Below, piece after piece: positions 26,412-35,718 of a stretch of 64,000 nt of DNA (its first letter is position 1; the number at the start of each line of letters is the position of its first letter). A program made the translations under genes and the position numbers. The stretch lies in NCBI RefSeq assembly GCF_013386825.1, contig NZ_JACARC010000034.1, positions 361,514-425,513 on the forward strand. Reading direction: 5' to 3'. The DNA comes from Pseudomonas sp. IPO3778 (GTDB taxonomy: Bacteria > Pseudomonadota > Gammaproteobacteria > Pseudomonadales > Pseudomonadaceae). The notes under the pieces are model-generated. The model did not search any database. It was given only the letters and a program-made list of their open reading frames with translations, and had not been told where the DNA came from.

Positions 26412-27620
26412 ATGCAGCGTCTGTATCGGAAACGCATCGTTCTCGGCGTCGGCGGCGGCATTGCCGCCTACAAAAGCGCAGAGCTGGTTCGCAGGCTCCT
26501 GGACCAAGGCGCCGAAGTGCGCGTGGTCATGACCCGTGGCGGCAGTGAATTCATTACCCCGCTGACCATGCAAGCCTTGTCCGGCCACCCGGTTCACCTC
26601 GACCTGCTGGACCCCGCGGCCGAAGCTGCCATGGGCCACATCGAGCTGGCCAAGTGGGCCGACCTGGTACTGATCGCCCCGGCCACCGCCGACCTGATCG
26701 CCCGCCTGGCCCAAGGCATTGCCGACGACCTGCTGACCACCCTGGTGCTGGCCACCGACGCCACCGTCGCCATCGCCCCGGCCATGAACCAGGCCATGTG
26801 GCGCGACCCGGCCACCCAGGCCAACACCCAACTCCTGCAAAGCCGCGGCCTCAAGGTCTTCGGCCCGGCCTCCGGCAGCCAGGCCTGTGGCGACGTGGGC
26901 ATGGGCCGCATGCTCGAAGCCACCGACCTCGCCCAATGCGCCGCCGACTGCTTCCAGCACCTGGCCCTGACCGGCAAGCACGTGCTGATCACCGCCGGCC
27001 CGACCCAGGAAAACATCGACCCGGTGCGCTACATCACCAACCATAGCTCAGGAAAAATGGGCTTTGCCCTGGCTGAAGCGGCGGTCGAGGCAGGCGCCCG
27101 GGTAACCCTGATCACCGGCCCGGTGCATCTGCCGACCCCGGATCGTGTCACGCGAATCGACGTAGTCAGCGCCCGCGACATGCTGGCGGCCTGTGAGGCA
27201 GCGATTCCCTGCGACCTGTTTATCGCCTCGGCAGCGGTGGCGGACTACCGCCCGGAAGTGGTTGCACCGCAGAAACTCAAGAAAGACCCTACAAGCGGCG
27301 ACGGCCTGCTCCTGCAAATGGTCCGTAACCCGGACATTCTGGCCACCATCGCCACCCGCGCAGACCGCCCGTTCAGTGTCGGCTTCGCCGCCGAAACCGA
27401 GCATTTGCTGGACTACGCCGCACGCAAATTGAAAGACAAAAACCTCGACCTGATTGTCGCCAACGATGTCGCCAACCCGAGCATCGGCTTCAACAGCGAG
27501 GAAAACGCCATCAGCGTGATCGACCGCGAGTTGCACGCTACCGTTTTCGCCCAGACCAGCAAGGGCAAGATTGCCCGCCAACTGATCTCTTTTATCGCCC
27601 TACGGCTGAACCAGGTTTAA
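26412..27620 (+). CDS. coaBC: Bifunctional phosphopantothenoylcysteine decarboxylase/synthetase CoaBC
   Basis: A 402-residue coenzyme A biosynthesis enzyme. The N-terminal flavoprotein CoaC domain (about 1-190) keeps GGGIAAYKSAEL, APAMNQAMW and the active-site cysteine region SQACGDVGMGRM. The C-terminal CoaB domain begins LITAGPTQENIDPVRY with NHSSGKMG and has AAVADYRP and LKKDP. The open frame extends upstream, but the ATG at 26412 gives the standard start MQRLYRKRIVLGVGGG. Divergent from radC and tightly followed by dut. Confidence 0.96.
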   Translation: MQRLYRKRIVLGVGGGIAAYKSAELVRRLLDQGAEVRVVMTRGGSEFITPLTMQALSGHPVHLDLLDPAAEAAMGHIELAKWADLVLIAPATADLIARLAQGIADDLLTTLVLATDATVAIAPAMNQAMWRDPATQANTQLLQSRGLKVFGPASGSQACGDVGMGRMLEATDLAQCAADCFQHLALTGKHVLITAGPTQENIDPVRYITNHSSGKMGFALAEAAVEAGARVTLITGPVHLPTPDRVTRIDVVSARDMLAACEAAIPCDLFIASAAVADYRPEVVAPQKLKKDPTSGDGLLLQMVRNPDILATIATRADRPFSVGFAAETEHLLDYAARKLKDKNLDLIVANDVANPSIGFNSEENAISVIDRELHATVFAQTSKGKIARQLISFIALRLNQV

Positions 27621-27625
27621 TTTCC

Positions 27626-28081
27626 ATGCACGCTTTGCAAGCCAAGATCCTCGACCCCCGCATCGGCAACGAATTCCCGCTGCCGGCCTACGCCACGCCA
27701 GGCTCCGCCGGCCTCGACCTGCGCGCCATGCTCAAACAGGACACCGTGCTTGAGCCGGGCCAGACCATTCTGATTCCCACCGGCCTGTCGATCTACGTGG
27801 GCGACCCTGGCCTGGCGGCGCTGATCCTGCCGCGCTCCGGCCTGGGTCACAAACACGGCATCGTCCTCGGCAACCTGGTGGGCCTGATCGATTCGGACTA
27901 CCAGGGCGAGTTGATGGTGTCGTGCTGGAACCGTGGCCAGACCGCGTTCAACATTGCCATCGGCGAGCGGATTGCCCAGTTGGTGCTCGTACCGGTGGTA
28001 CAGGCGCACTTCGAGCTGGTCGAAGAGTTCGACGAAACCCAGCGCGGTGCAGGTGGCTTCGGGCATTCCGGCAGCCACTGA
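27626..28081 (+). CDS. dut: dUTP diphosphatase
   Basis: A 151-residue homotrimeric dUTPase converting dUTP to dUMP and pyrophosphate. Motifs in order: AGLDLRA, PRSGLGHKHGIVLGN, GLIDSDYQGEL, ERIAQLVLVP and the C-terminal RGAGGFGHSG that closes over the active site. It begins five bases after coaBC, an arrangement conserved in gammaproteobacteria. Confidence 0.97.
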   Translation: MHALQAKILDPRIGNEFPLPAYATPGSAGLDLRAMLKQDTVLEPGQTILIPTGLSIYVGDPGLAALILPRSGLGHKHGIVLGNLVGLIDSDYQGELMVSCWNRGQTAFNIAIGERIAQLVLVPVVQAHFELVEEFDETQRGAGGFGHSGSH

Positions 28082-28357
28082 CTAAGCTGAATTGACTTAG
28101 CCGAACACGCCGGGTGCCTCACCCGGCCTGACGCCAACGCATGGCCTTTCAGGATGAAGAATGCGCGGAACTTATCAGCAAGATTTCCCCAGTGAAATCA
28201 GGGCATTAAGCGGGCGAAAGGGCGGTGCTTCGGCGCCGATGGCACTTTTGCACCACGAACTCTATGCCAAAAACGCCGTCTTACCCTTCAGTTTGAGCCT
28301 GCCGGTCAGCACCCTTGAGGCCAGCCCCGCCCTTTTCAGATGGAGTTCCCCCCCGCA

Positions 28358-29755
28358 ATGAGCAACGCAGCCCGAGTCGCCCCGACATTTCCCGACAGCA
28401 TTTTCCGCGCCTATGACATCCGTGGCGTGGTCCCCAAGACCCTGACCGCCGAGACCGCCTACTGGATCGGCCGCGCCATTGGCTCCCAGAGCCTGGCCCA
28501 GGGCGAGCCTGACGTTTCCGTGGGCCGTGACGGCCGCCTGTCCGGCCCCGAGCTGGTGGAGCAACTGATCCAGGGCCTGGCCGACAGCGGCTGCCATGTC
28601 AGCGACGTGGGCCTGGTGCCGACGCCTGCGCTGTACTACGCGGCCAACGTACTGGCCGGCAAGTCGGGCGTGATGCTCACCGGCAGCCACAACCCGTCGG
28701 ACTACAACGGCTTCAAGATCGTCATCGCCGGCGATACCCTGGCCAACGAACAGATCCAGGCCCTGCATACCCGCCTGAAAACCAACGACCTGACCAGCGG
28801 CGCCGGCACGATCACCCAGGTTGAGATCCTCGATCGTTATTCGGACGAGATCACCCGCGACGTCAAACTCGCCCGCCGCCTGAAGGTGGTGGTGGACTGC
28901 GGCAACGGCGCGGCCGGCGTGATCGCCCCGCAATTGATCGAAGCCCTGAACTGCGAAGTGATCCCGCTGTTCTGCGAGGTCGACGGCAACTTCCCGAACC
29001 ACCACCCGGACCCGGGCAAGCCTGAAAACCTGGTGGACCTGATCGCCAAGGTCAAGGAAACCGGCGCCGACCTCGGCCTGGCTTTCGACGGCGACGGCGA
29101 CCGCGTCGGCGTGGTGACCAACACCGGTAATATCGTGTTCCCGGACCGCCTGCTGATGCTGTTTGCCCGCGACGTGGTGGCCCGCAACCCGGGCGCCGAG
29201 ATCATCTTCGACGTCAAATGCACCCGCCGCCTGACGCCGCTGATCAAGGAATACGGCGGTCGTCCGCTAATGTGGAAGACCGGCCACTCGTTGATCAAAA
29301 AGAAAATGAAGGAAACCGGCGCCCTGCTGGCCGGCGAAATGAGCGGCCACGTGTTCTTCAAGGAACGCTGGTTCGGTTTTGACGACGGCATTTACAGCGC
29401 CGCCCGTCTGCTGGAGATCCTCAGCAAGGAAAAATCCACCGCAGAAGACCTGTTTGCAACCTTCCCGGATGATATTTCTACGCCAGAGATCAATATCCAT
29501 GTGACCGAAGAGAGCAAATTCAGCATCATTGACGCACTGCACGATGCGCAATGGGGCGAAGGCGCCAACCTGACCACCATTGACGGTGTGCGGGTCGATT
29601 ACGCCAAAGGCTGGGGCCTGGTTCGCGCATCCAACACCACACCGGTGCTGGTGCTGCGTTTCGAGGCGGATTCCGAGGCTGAGTTGCAGCGCATCAAGGA
29701 CGTGTTCCACGCCCAGTTGAAACGTGTTGCCCCTGATCTCCAATTACCGTTCTGA
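28358..29755 (+). CDS. algC: Phosphomannomutase/phosphoglucomutase AlgC
   Basis: A 465-residue alpha-D-phosphohexomutase that interconverts mannose or glucose 1- and 6-phosphates for alginate, LPS and rhamnolipid precursors. The phosphoserine loop is TGSHNPSDYNGFK, and metal-binding DGDGDR follows in AFDGDGDRVGV. The ATG at 28358 gives the start seen in the crystallised enzyme (about 463 residues). The 276 bases separating it from dut are too short for the long N-terminal extension present in some annotations of the P. aeruginosa gene. Confidence 0.96.
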   Translation: MSNAARVAPTFPDSIFRAYDIRGVVPKTLTAETAYWIGRAIGSQSLAQGEPDVSVGRDGRLSGPELVEQLIQGLADSGCHVSDVGLVPTPALYYAANVLAGKSGVMLTGSHNPSDYNGFKIVIAGDTLANEQIQALHTRLKTNDLTSGAGTITQVEILDRYSDEITRDVKLARRLKVVVDCGNGAAGVIAPQLIEALNCEVIPLFCEVDGNFPNHHPDPGKPENLVDLIAKVKETGADLGLAFDGDGDRVGVVTNTGNIVFPDRLLMLFARDVVARNPGAEIIFDVKCTRRLTPLIKEYGGRPLMWKTGHSLIKKKMKETGALLAGEMSGHVFFKERWFGFDDGIYSAARLLEILSKEKSTAEDLFATFPDDISTPEINIHVTEESKFSIIDALHDAQWGEGANLTTIDGVRVDYAKGWGLVRASNTTPVLVLRFEADSEAELQRIKDVFHAQLKRVAPDLQLPF

Positions 29756-29777
29756 TTTTTTTGCACCGGAGCCCTGA

Positions 29778-30683
29778 ATGACCCTCGAACGCGAAGCCGC
29801 CGCCAACACCGCCAAGGTCCTTTCCGAAGCGTTGCCTTACATTCGACGCTACGTCGGCAAGACGCTGGTGATCAAGTACGGCGGCAATGCCATGGAAAGC
29901 GACGAGCTGAAAACCGGCTTTGCCCGCGACATCGTGTTGATGAAAGCCGTCGGGATCAACCCGGTGGTGGTGCACGGTGGCGGCCCGCAAATCGGTGACC
30001 TGCTCAAGCGCCTGTCCATCGAGAGTCACTTCATCGACGGCATGCGCGTCACCGACGCCCAGACCATGGACGTGGTGGAGATGGTCCTCGGCGGCCAGGT
30101 GAACAAAGACATCGTCAACCTGATCAACCGCCACGGCGGCAGCGCCATTGGCCTGACCGGCAAGGACGCCGAGCTGATCCGCGCGAAGAAACTCACCGTG
30201 ACCCGCAAGACCCCGGAGATGACCCAGCCGGAAATCATCGACATCGGCCAGGTGGGCGAAGTGATCGGAATCAACACCGATCTGCTGAACCTGCTGGTGA
30301 AGGGCGATTTCATTCCGGTGATCGCGCCAATCGGCGTCGGTGCCAACGGTGAGTCCTACAACATCAACGCCGACCTGGTGGCCGGCAAGGTGGCCGAGGC
30401 GCTGAAGGCCGAGAAGCTGATGCTGCTGACCAACATCGCCGGCTTGATGGACAAGGAAGGCAAGGTCTTGACCGGCCTGACGACCCAGCAAGTGGACGAC
30501 CTGATCGCCGACGGCACCATCTACGGCGGCATGCTGCCGAAGATCCGTTGTGCACTGGAAGCGGTGCAAGGCGGCGTCGGCAGCTCGTTGATCCTGGACG
30601 GCCGGGTGCCGAATGCGATCCTGTTGGAAATCTTCACCGACACGGGTGTGGGTACCCTGATCAGCAATCGCAAGCGCCCTTAA
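29778..30683 (+). CDS. argB: Acetylglutamate kinase
   Basis: A 301-residue amino-acid kinase family enzyme that phosphorylates N-acetylglutamate, the second step of arginine synthesis. KYGGNAM near residue 34 and VVHGGGPQIG near residue 63 bind the nucleotide and substrate. The C-terminal region IYGGMLPKI and TLISNRKRP is typical of the arginine-inhibited hexameric type. It begins 22 bases past algC, and the order dut-algC-argB-pyrE is that of other pseudomonads. Confidence 0.96.
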   Translation: MTLEREAAANTAKVLSEALPYIRRYVGKTLVIKYGGNAMESDELKTGFARDIVLMKAVGINPVVVHGGGPQIGDLLKRLSIESHFIDGMRVTDAQTMDVVEMVLGGQVNKDIVNLINRHGGSAIGLTGKDAELIRAKKLTVTRKTPEMTQPEIIDIGQVGEVIGINTDLLNLLVKGDFIPVIAPIGVGANGESYNINADLVAGKVAEALKAEKLMLLTNIAGLMDKEGKVLTGLTTQQVDDLIADGTIYGGMLPKIRCALEAVQGGVGSSLILDGRVPNAILLEIFTDTGVGTLISNRKRP

Positions 30684-30690
30684 GCGCTAA

Positions 30691-30821
30691 AAAAAGCCCC
30701 ACCTCTGTAGGAGCGAGCTTGCTCGCGAAGAACGTTAACGATGACGCGTTTATTCTGGATAAACGCGGCGCCTTCAAGTTTTTCGCGAGCAAGCTCGCTC
30801 CTACAAGGGATGGGGCTTTTT
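30691..30821. terminator. Terminator stem split by an inserted REPIN
   Basis: An exact 11-base inverted repeat, aaaaagcccca at 30691-30701 and tggggcttttt at 30811-30821, flanks the REPIN at 30705. Without the REPIN it would be a short intrinsic terminator between the convergent argB and pyrE genes. Confidence 0.75.
30705..30805. repeat. REPIN, GTAGGAGCGAGCTTGCTCGCGAA class
   Basis: Inverted arms from ctgtaggagcgagcttgctc (30705) to the partner ending gctcctaca (30805). The spacer shares gttaacgat with other copies. It sits exactly in the loop of the argB-pyrE terminator stem. Confidence 0.93.
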
Positions 30822-30833
30822 GTTGTGCCGCGA

Positions 30834-31481
30834 TTATTGAACGCCGAACTGCTCGCGATAGGCCTTCACCGCCGGCAAATGCTGCTTGAGCTGTGGGTCA
30901 TCTTCCAGGAACTGCAACACCTGGTTCAGGGACACGATACTCACGACAGGAATGCCAAAATCACGTTCCACTTCCTGGATCGCCGACAATTCACCGTTGC
31001 CGCGCTCCTGGCGGTTCAGTGCGATCAGCACGCCGGCAGCCTTGGCGCCGTCCTGGGAAGCGATGATCTGCATCACTTCGCGAATCGCCGTACCGGCGGT
31101 GATCACGTCATCGATGATCAGCACATCGCCCTTGAGCGGCGCGCCCACCAGGCTACCGCCTTCACCGTGGGCCTTGGCTTCCTTGCGGTTGAAGCACCAA
31201 GGCAAATCAAGCCCGTGATGTTCAGCCAACGCCACGGCAGTCGCTGCGGCCAGGGGAATGCCCTTGTAGGCCGGGCCGAACAGCACGTCGAAGGAAATAC
31301 CGCTTTCAACGATGGCGGCCGCATAGAAACGGCCCAGCTGCGCCAGGGCAGAACCCGAGTTGAAAAGGCCGGCATTGAAGAAGTAAGGGCTGGTGCGCCC
31401 GGACTTCAAAGTGAACTCACCGAAGCGCAATACGCCGCGATCGATGGCAAAACGAATGAAATCGCGTTGATACGCCTGCAT
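30834..31481 (-). CDS. pyrE: Orotate phosphoribosyltransferase
   Basis: A 215-residue pyrimidine enzyme making OMP from orotate and PRPP. The PRPP motif VLIIDDVITAGTA lies at about 120-132, with FGPAYKGIPLA earlier. The start is ATG at 31481 (MQAYQRDFIRFAI); an upstream in-frame start lacks support. Divergent from crc. Confidence 0.96.
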   Translation of the reverse strand: MQAYQRDFIRFAIDRGVLRFGEFTLKSGRTSPYFFNAGLFNSGSALAQLGRFYAAAIVESGISFDVLFGPAYKGIPLAAATAVALAEHHGLDLPWCFNRKEAKAHGEGGSLVGAPLKGDVLIIDDVITAGTAIREVMQIIASQDGAKAAGVLIALNRQERGNGELSAIQEVERDFGIPVVSIVSLNQVLQFLEDDPQLKQHLPAVKAYREQFGVQ

Positions 31482-31563
31482 GAAAAAAGCCTCAGATACC
31501 ACGGATTTAGCTAATTAGGTAGACGGCGTGTATCATACACGCACGCGATTTTTGGGGCCATTT

Positions 31564-32343
31564 ATGCGGATCATCAGTGTGAACGTCAATGGTATTCAGG
31601 CTGCAGTCGAGCGTGGTTTGCTCAGTTGGCTGCAAGCCCAGAATGCCGACGTCATCTGCCTGCAGGACACCCGCGCCTCCGCCTTTGAACTGGACGACCC
31701 AGCCTTCCAACTGGATGGCTACTTCCTTTATGCCTGTGATGCCGAAGTCCCCACCCAAGGTGGCGTGGCTTTGTATTCGCGGTTGCAACCCAAGGCGGTC
31801 ATCAGCGGCCTCGGCTTCGAGACAGCCGACCGCTACGGGCGCTACCTGCAAGCCGATTTCGATAAGGTCAGCATCGCGACCTTGCTGCTTCCATCAGGGC
31901 AGAATGGCGACGAAGACTTGAACCAGAAGTTCAAGCTAATGGACGACTTCGCCCGTTACCTGGATAAACAGCGGCGCAAACGTCGCGAGTACATTTACTG
32001 TGGCTCGCTGTACGTGGCGCAACAGAAGCTGGATATCAAGAACTGGCGCGACAGCCAGCAATCCCCGGGCTTTTTGGCGCCGGAACGGGCCTGGATGGAC
32101 GAGATTGTCGGCAACATGGGCTATGTGGATGCCCTGCGGGAAGTCAGCCGCGAAGGCGACCAGTACAGCTGGTGGCCGGATAACGAACAGGCCGAGATGC
32201 TCAACCTGGGCTGGCGCTTTGACTACCAGCTGCTGACGCCTGGCCTGCGCCGTTTCGTACGCAGCGCACGCTTGCCACGCCAGCCGCGCTTCTCGCAGCA
32301 CGCGCCGCTGATCGTGGACTACGACTGGACGCTGACCATCTAA
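31564..32343 (+). CDS. crc: Catabolite repression control protein Crc
   Basis: A 259-residue protein, the same length as P. aeruginosa Crc (PA5332), with the exonuclease-endonuclease-phosphatase fold (MRIISVNVNGIQAA, FSQHAPLIVDYDW). In pseudomonads it has no nuclease activity but stabilises Hfq on A-rich leader sequences of catabolic mRNAs, repressing them when preferred carbon is present. Divergent from pyrE, as elsewhere in the genus. Confidence 0.96.
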   Translation: MRIISVNVNGIQAAVERGLLSWLQAQNADVICLQDTRASAFELDDPAFQLDGYFLYACDAEVPTQGGVALYSRLQPKAVISGLGFETADRYGRYLQADFDKVSIATLLLPSGQNGDEDLNQKFKLMDDFARYLDKQRRKRREYIYCGSLYVAQQKLDIKNWRDSQQSPGFLAPERAWMDEIVGNMGYVDALREVSREGDQYSWWPDNEQAEMLNLGWRFDYQLLTPGLRRFVRSARLPRQPRFSQHAPLIVDYDWTLTI

Positions 32344-32357
32344 GGTCTTTTTCCAGG

Positions 32358-32393
32358 CACAAAAAAACCGACATCGCTGTCGGTTTTTTTGTG
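32358..32393. terminator. Bidirectional rho-independent terminator
   Basis: The inverted repeat cacaaaaaaaccgac / gtcggtttttttgtg with a six-base loop lies between the convergent crc and DUF4870 genes. Confidence 0.93.
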
Positions 32394-32401
32394 GGCGGTG
32401 G

Positions 32402-32770
32402 TTATTTGATCAACCGCAACGTCCACGGATAACGATAAGCCACGCCCTTGTTGGCCTTGATGCCCGCAATGATCGTCATCACCACCGCGCCGATCACCAG
32501 GACGGTCATCAGCACAAAGCCGACCACGATGAAGCCCAACAGGAAGCAGACCGCCCAGGCAATGCCCACGGTGATCTGGAAATTCAGCGCTTCCTTGCCC
32601 TGGTCATCAATGAACGGGTCTGCGTCCTTCTTCACCTGCCAGAGAATCAAGGGCCCCAGCAGGCTGCCGAACGGGAACATCAACCCGAAGAACGCCGCGA
32701 AGTGACAGAGCATCGCCCACTGGCGAACTTCCTTGGACGGTGTCGGCAGTGGAAGTTGGCTGTCACTCAT
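32402..32770 (-). CDS. DUF4870 membrane protein
   Basis: A 122-residue protein with an N-terminal cytoplasmic segment (SKEVRQWAMLCHFAAFFGLM), about three hydrophobic segments and the ALNFQITVGIAW motif typical of the DUF4870 (Tic20-like) family. The start ATG at 32770 follows aaggagctacgcc-like sequence. Function of the family is unknown. Downstream of rph on the same strand and probably co-transcribed. Confidence 0.87.
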   Translation of the reverse strand: MSDSQLPLPTPSKEVRQWAMLCHFAAFFGLMFPFGSLLGPLILWQVKKDADPFIDDQGKEALNFQITVGIAWAVCFLLGFIVVGFVLMTVLVIGAVVMTIIAGIKANKGVAYRYPWTLRLIK

Positions 32771-32792
32771 GGCGTAGCTCCTTGGGATTGAC

Positions 32793-33515
32793 TCAGTCCG
32801 CCAGGGCGGCGTTCTGCAGTTCGAAGATCTCGGTCATGCCTTTCTGGGCCAGGGCCAGCATGGCGTTCAGGTCCGCCGGCTGGAATGGCGCGCCTTCGGC
32901 GGTGCCCTGCACTTCGATGAAACCACCGGTGCTGGTCATCACCACGTTCAGGTCGGTCTCGGCAGCCGAATCTTCAAGATAGTCCAGATCCAGCACAGGC
33001 TCGCCCTGATACATGCCGACCGACACCGCCGCGATCATCTGCTTGAGCGGATCGCCGCCTTTCAGGCCGCCGCGCTTCTTGATGACTTTGAGCGCGTCAA
33101 CCAGGGCAACCATGGCGCCGGTGATGGACGCCGTGCGGGTGCCGCCGTCGGCCTGGATCACGTCGCAGTCGACGTACAGGGTCACGTCGCCCAGCTTGGA
33201 CATGTCCAGCGCAGCGCGCAGGGAACGACCGATCAGGCGCTGGATTTCCAGGGTGCGGCCGCCTTGCTTGCCACGGCTGGCTTCACGCTGGTTACGCTCG
33301 CCAGTGGCGCGGGGCAGCATGCCGTATTCGGCGGTCAACCAACCCTGGCCCTGGCCCTTGAGGAAACGCGGCACGCCGTTTTCGACGCTGACGGTGCAGA
33401 TAACCTTGGTATCGCCAAACTCGACCAGTACAGATCCCTCGGCGTGTTTGGTGTAGTTGCGGGTGATGCGGATCGAGCGGAGCTGATCGGCAGCGCGACC
33501 ACTTGGACGTTTCAT
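32793..33515 (-). CDS. rph: Ribonuclease PH
   Basis: A 240-residue phosphorolytic 3'-5' exoribonuclease that trims tRNA 3' ends. RPSGRAADQLRSI at the start, EYGMLPRATGERNQRE (phosphate site) and CDVIQADGGTRTASITGA are hallmarks. The ATG at 33515 gives the standard MKRPSGR start. It is divergent from yicC, the conserved arrangement. Confidence 0.97.
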   Translation of the reverse strand: MKRPSGRAADQLRSIRITRNYTKHAEGSVLVEFGDTKVICTVSVENGVPRFLKGQGQGWLTAEYGMLPRATGERNQREASRGKQGGRTLEIQRLIGRSLRAALDMSKLGDVTLYVDCDVIQADGGTRTASITGAMVALVDALKVIKKRGGLKGGDPLKQMIAAVSVGMYQGEPVLDLDYLEDSAAETDLNVVMTSTGGFIEVQGTAEGAPFQPADLNAMLALAQKGMTEIFELQNAALAD

Positions 33516-33731
33516 AGGGGATACCTGTACGGAGGACGAAAAACTGCCGAGCATTATAGAGCCGCCAGCCCTGATCGGCACGGCTAAAAAATCCTGTTAC
33601 AAACCCGCGGCCCGAAGCCACTGTTTGGGGCACCCGTCCCGTTGAGCTACAATCCTGCGCCTTCGCAGCCTGTCGGCTTCAATCTACCCATCAGCCCGCC
33701 CGTTTGCGGGACTGCATCGCGAGGTACCTCC

Positions 33732-34595
33732 ATGGTGCACAGCATGACCGCCTTCGCCCGCGTCGAAAAAGCCGGCGTCCAAGGCACCCTGAGCTGGGAA
33801 TTGCGCTCGGTCAACAGCCGCTACCTGGAGCCGCACCTGCGCCTGCCGGAATCGTTTCGCGACCTCGAAGGCGCGGTCCGTGAAGCGCTGCGCCAGGGCA
33901 TTTCCCGCGGCAAGCTGGAATGCACCCTGCGCTTTACCGAAGAAACCACCGGCAAGCCGCTGCAGGTTGATCGCGAGCGCGCCGCTCAACTGGTCGCCGC
34001 CGCCGAAACCATCGCCGGCCTGATCAAGCAGCCTGCCGCCATCAACCCGCTGGAAGTGCTGGCCTGGCCTGGCGTGCTGGTGGCCGACGCCAGCGACCCG
34101 CAAGCCCTGAATGCCGAAGCCCTGGCGCTGTTCAACCAGGGCTTGAAGGAGCTCAAGGCTGGCCGCGAACGCGAAGGTGCCGAACTGGCCCGCCTGATCA
34201 GCGACCGCCTGACTTCCATCGAAGGCGACGTGGTGACCCTGCGCGAACTGGTGCCGCAGATGCTCGCCACCCAGCGCCAGAAGGTCCTCGACCGCTTCGC
34301 CGACATGCAGGCCGAGCTGGATCCGGTGCGCCTTGAGCAAGAGATGGTCCTGCTGGCCCAAAAGAGCGACGTGGCCGAAGAACTCGACCGCCTGAGCACC
34401 CACATCCTGGAAGTGCGCCGGGTGCTGAAATCTGCCGGTGCCGCCGGTCGGCGCCTGGACTTCCTGATGCAGGAACTCAACCGCGAAGCCAATACACTGG
34501 GCTCCAAAGCCTTTGATCCGCGCAGCACACAGGCGGCGGTCAACCTCAAAGTGTTGATCGAGCAAATGCGCGAACAAGTACAGAATATCGAGTAA
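33732..34595 (+). CDS. yicC: YicC family endoribonuclease
   Basis: A 287-residue protein beginning VHSMTAFARVEKAG and ending LIEQMREQVQNIE, the conserved ends of the YicC family, with ELRSVNSRYLEPHLRLPE near the N-terminus. Recent work on family members shows metal-dependent endoribonuclease activity and effects on sRNA turnover. The open frame reaches upstream, but the ATG at 33732 (ggtacctcc upstream) is the family start. It precedes gmk by 11 bases. Confidence 0.92.
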   Translation: MVHSMTAFARVEKAGVQGTLSWELRSVNSRYLEPHLRLPESFRDLEGAVREALRQGISRGKLECTLRFTEETTGKPLQVDRERAAQLVAAAETIAGLIKQPAAINPLEVLAWPGVLVADASDPQALNAEALALFNQGLKELKAGREREGAELARLISDRLTSIEGDVVTLRELVPQMLATQRQKVLDRFADMQAELDPVRLEQEMVLLAQKSDVAEELDRLSTHILEVRRVLKSAGAAGRRLDFLMQELNREANTLGSKAFDPRSTQAAVNLKVLIEQMREQVQNIE

Positions 34596-34606
34596 GGCAC
34601 CCTGAC

Positions 34607-35227
34607 ATGACCCACAGCACCGGCACCCTCTACATCATTTCTGCCCCATCGGGCGCGGGCAAAAGCAGCCTGGTCAAAGCCCTGACCGACGCTGACGAGC
34701 AGATCCGCATCTCGGTGTCCCACACCACCCGCGCCATGCGCCCGGGTGAAGTGAACGGCGTGCACTACCACTTCGTCGAGCGCACCGAGTTCGTGAAGAT
34801 GATCGAGCACGGTGATTTCCTGGAGCGCGCTGAAGTCTTCGGCAACCTCTACGGCACCTCCCAAAGCCACCTGCAGCAGACCCTGGACGAAGGCCACGAC
34901 CTGATCCTGGAAATCGACTGGCAGGGCGCCGAGCAAGTGCGCCAGCTGATGCCCAAGGCCCGTTCGATCTTCATCCTGCCGCCGTCGCTTGAAGCGCTGC
35001 ACCAGCGCCTGACCAACCGTGGCCAGGACAGCGACGAGATCATCGAAGGCCGCATGCGCGAAGCCGTCAGTGAAATGAGCCACTACGTCGACTACGACTA
35101 CCTGATCATCAATGACGATTTCGCCCACGCCCTGGACGATCTGAAGGCGATTTTCCGCACCAATCAGCTCCAGCAAAAGCGTCAGCAGCAGCGTTTCGGT
35201 AAATTATTGGCCGAACTGCTCGGCTGA
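34607..35227 (+). CDS. gmk: Guanylate kinase
   Basis: A 206-residue enzyme phosphorylating GMP to GDP. The P-loop SAPSGAGKSSL lies at 11-21, with SHTTRAMRPGEVNGVHYHF (GMP site) and LEIDWQGAEQVR following. Linked with rpoZ and spoT downstream, a conserved cluster tied to guanine nucleotide and ppGpp metabolism. Confidence 0.97.
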   Translation: MTHSTGTLYIISAPSGAGKSSLVKALTDADEQIRISVSHTTRAMRPGEVNGVHYHFVERTEFVKMIEHGDFLERAEVFGNLYGTSQSHLQQTLDEGHDLILEIDWQGAEQVRQLMPKARSIFILPPSLEALHQRLTNRGQDSDEIIEGRMREAVSEMSHYVDYDYLIINDDFAHALDDLKAIFRTNQLQQKRQQQRFGKLLAELLG

Positions 35228-35394
35228 TTGGCTCTTCCCAAAACCGCTGCAAGGGCTTTACATTGGCACTTGTAGCGCGTTTGCGATGGCCTGCGAAAAA
35301 TCAGCGCTTCCCTAAACGCTGGTGATTTTTTAAACTGTTCAGTCCGCTCGCCCAACCGGGCAGCGCGCATATTGCATTCGCTCCGAGGAATACC

Positions 35395-35658
35395 ATGGCC
35401 CGCGTAACCGTTGAAGACTGCCTAGAACACGTGGATAACCGCTTTGAGCTGGTCATGCTCTCTACCAAGCGTGCCCGTCAACTGGCCACTGGCGGCAAAG
35501 AGCCCCTGGTCCAGTGGGAAAACGACAAGCCTACCGTTGTAGCCCTGCGTGAAATCGCTGAGGGCCTGATGAGCTACGAGTTCATCGCCAACGCCGAAAT
35601 CGTTGAAGACGAACCGCTGTTTGCAGCGTTCGAGGACGAGTCCAACGAGGCCGTCTAA
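35395..35658 (+). CDS. rpoZ: RNA polymerase omega subunit
   Basis: An 87-residue protein, MARVTVEDCLEHVDNRFELV, with the RARQL and LREIAEGL segments of omega. It helps assemble RNA polymerase and forms part of a ppGpp site. It starts 167 bases after gmk, with its own gaggaat ribosome-binding site, and is 60 bases before spoT. Confidence 0.97.
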   Translation: MARVTVEDCLEHVDNRFELVMLSTKRARQLATGGKEPLVQWENDKPTVVALREIAEGLMSYEFIANAEIVEDEPLFAAFEDESNEAV

Positions 35659-35718
35659 GCCTATGCCTGGTCGACGTAGCACGGCGCGGGGTCACAGCCA
35701 ACGGCAGGAGTTAATACT

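Noticed and set aside
28082..28127. Two short hairpins after dut (ctaag/cttag and ccgggtg/cacccgg)
   Set aside because: No T-run follows either stem, so a terminator call is not supported; left as unexplained structure in the dut-algC gap.
28161..28361. 66-codon plus-strand open frame between dut and algC
   Set aside because: No recognisable family, poor ribosome-binding site and ends within the algC start; probably chance in leader sequence.
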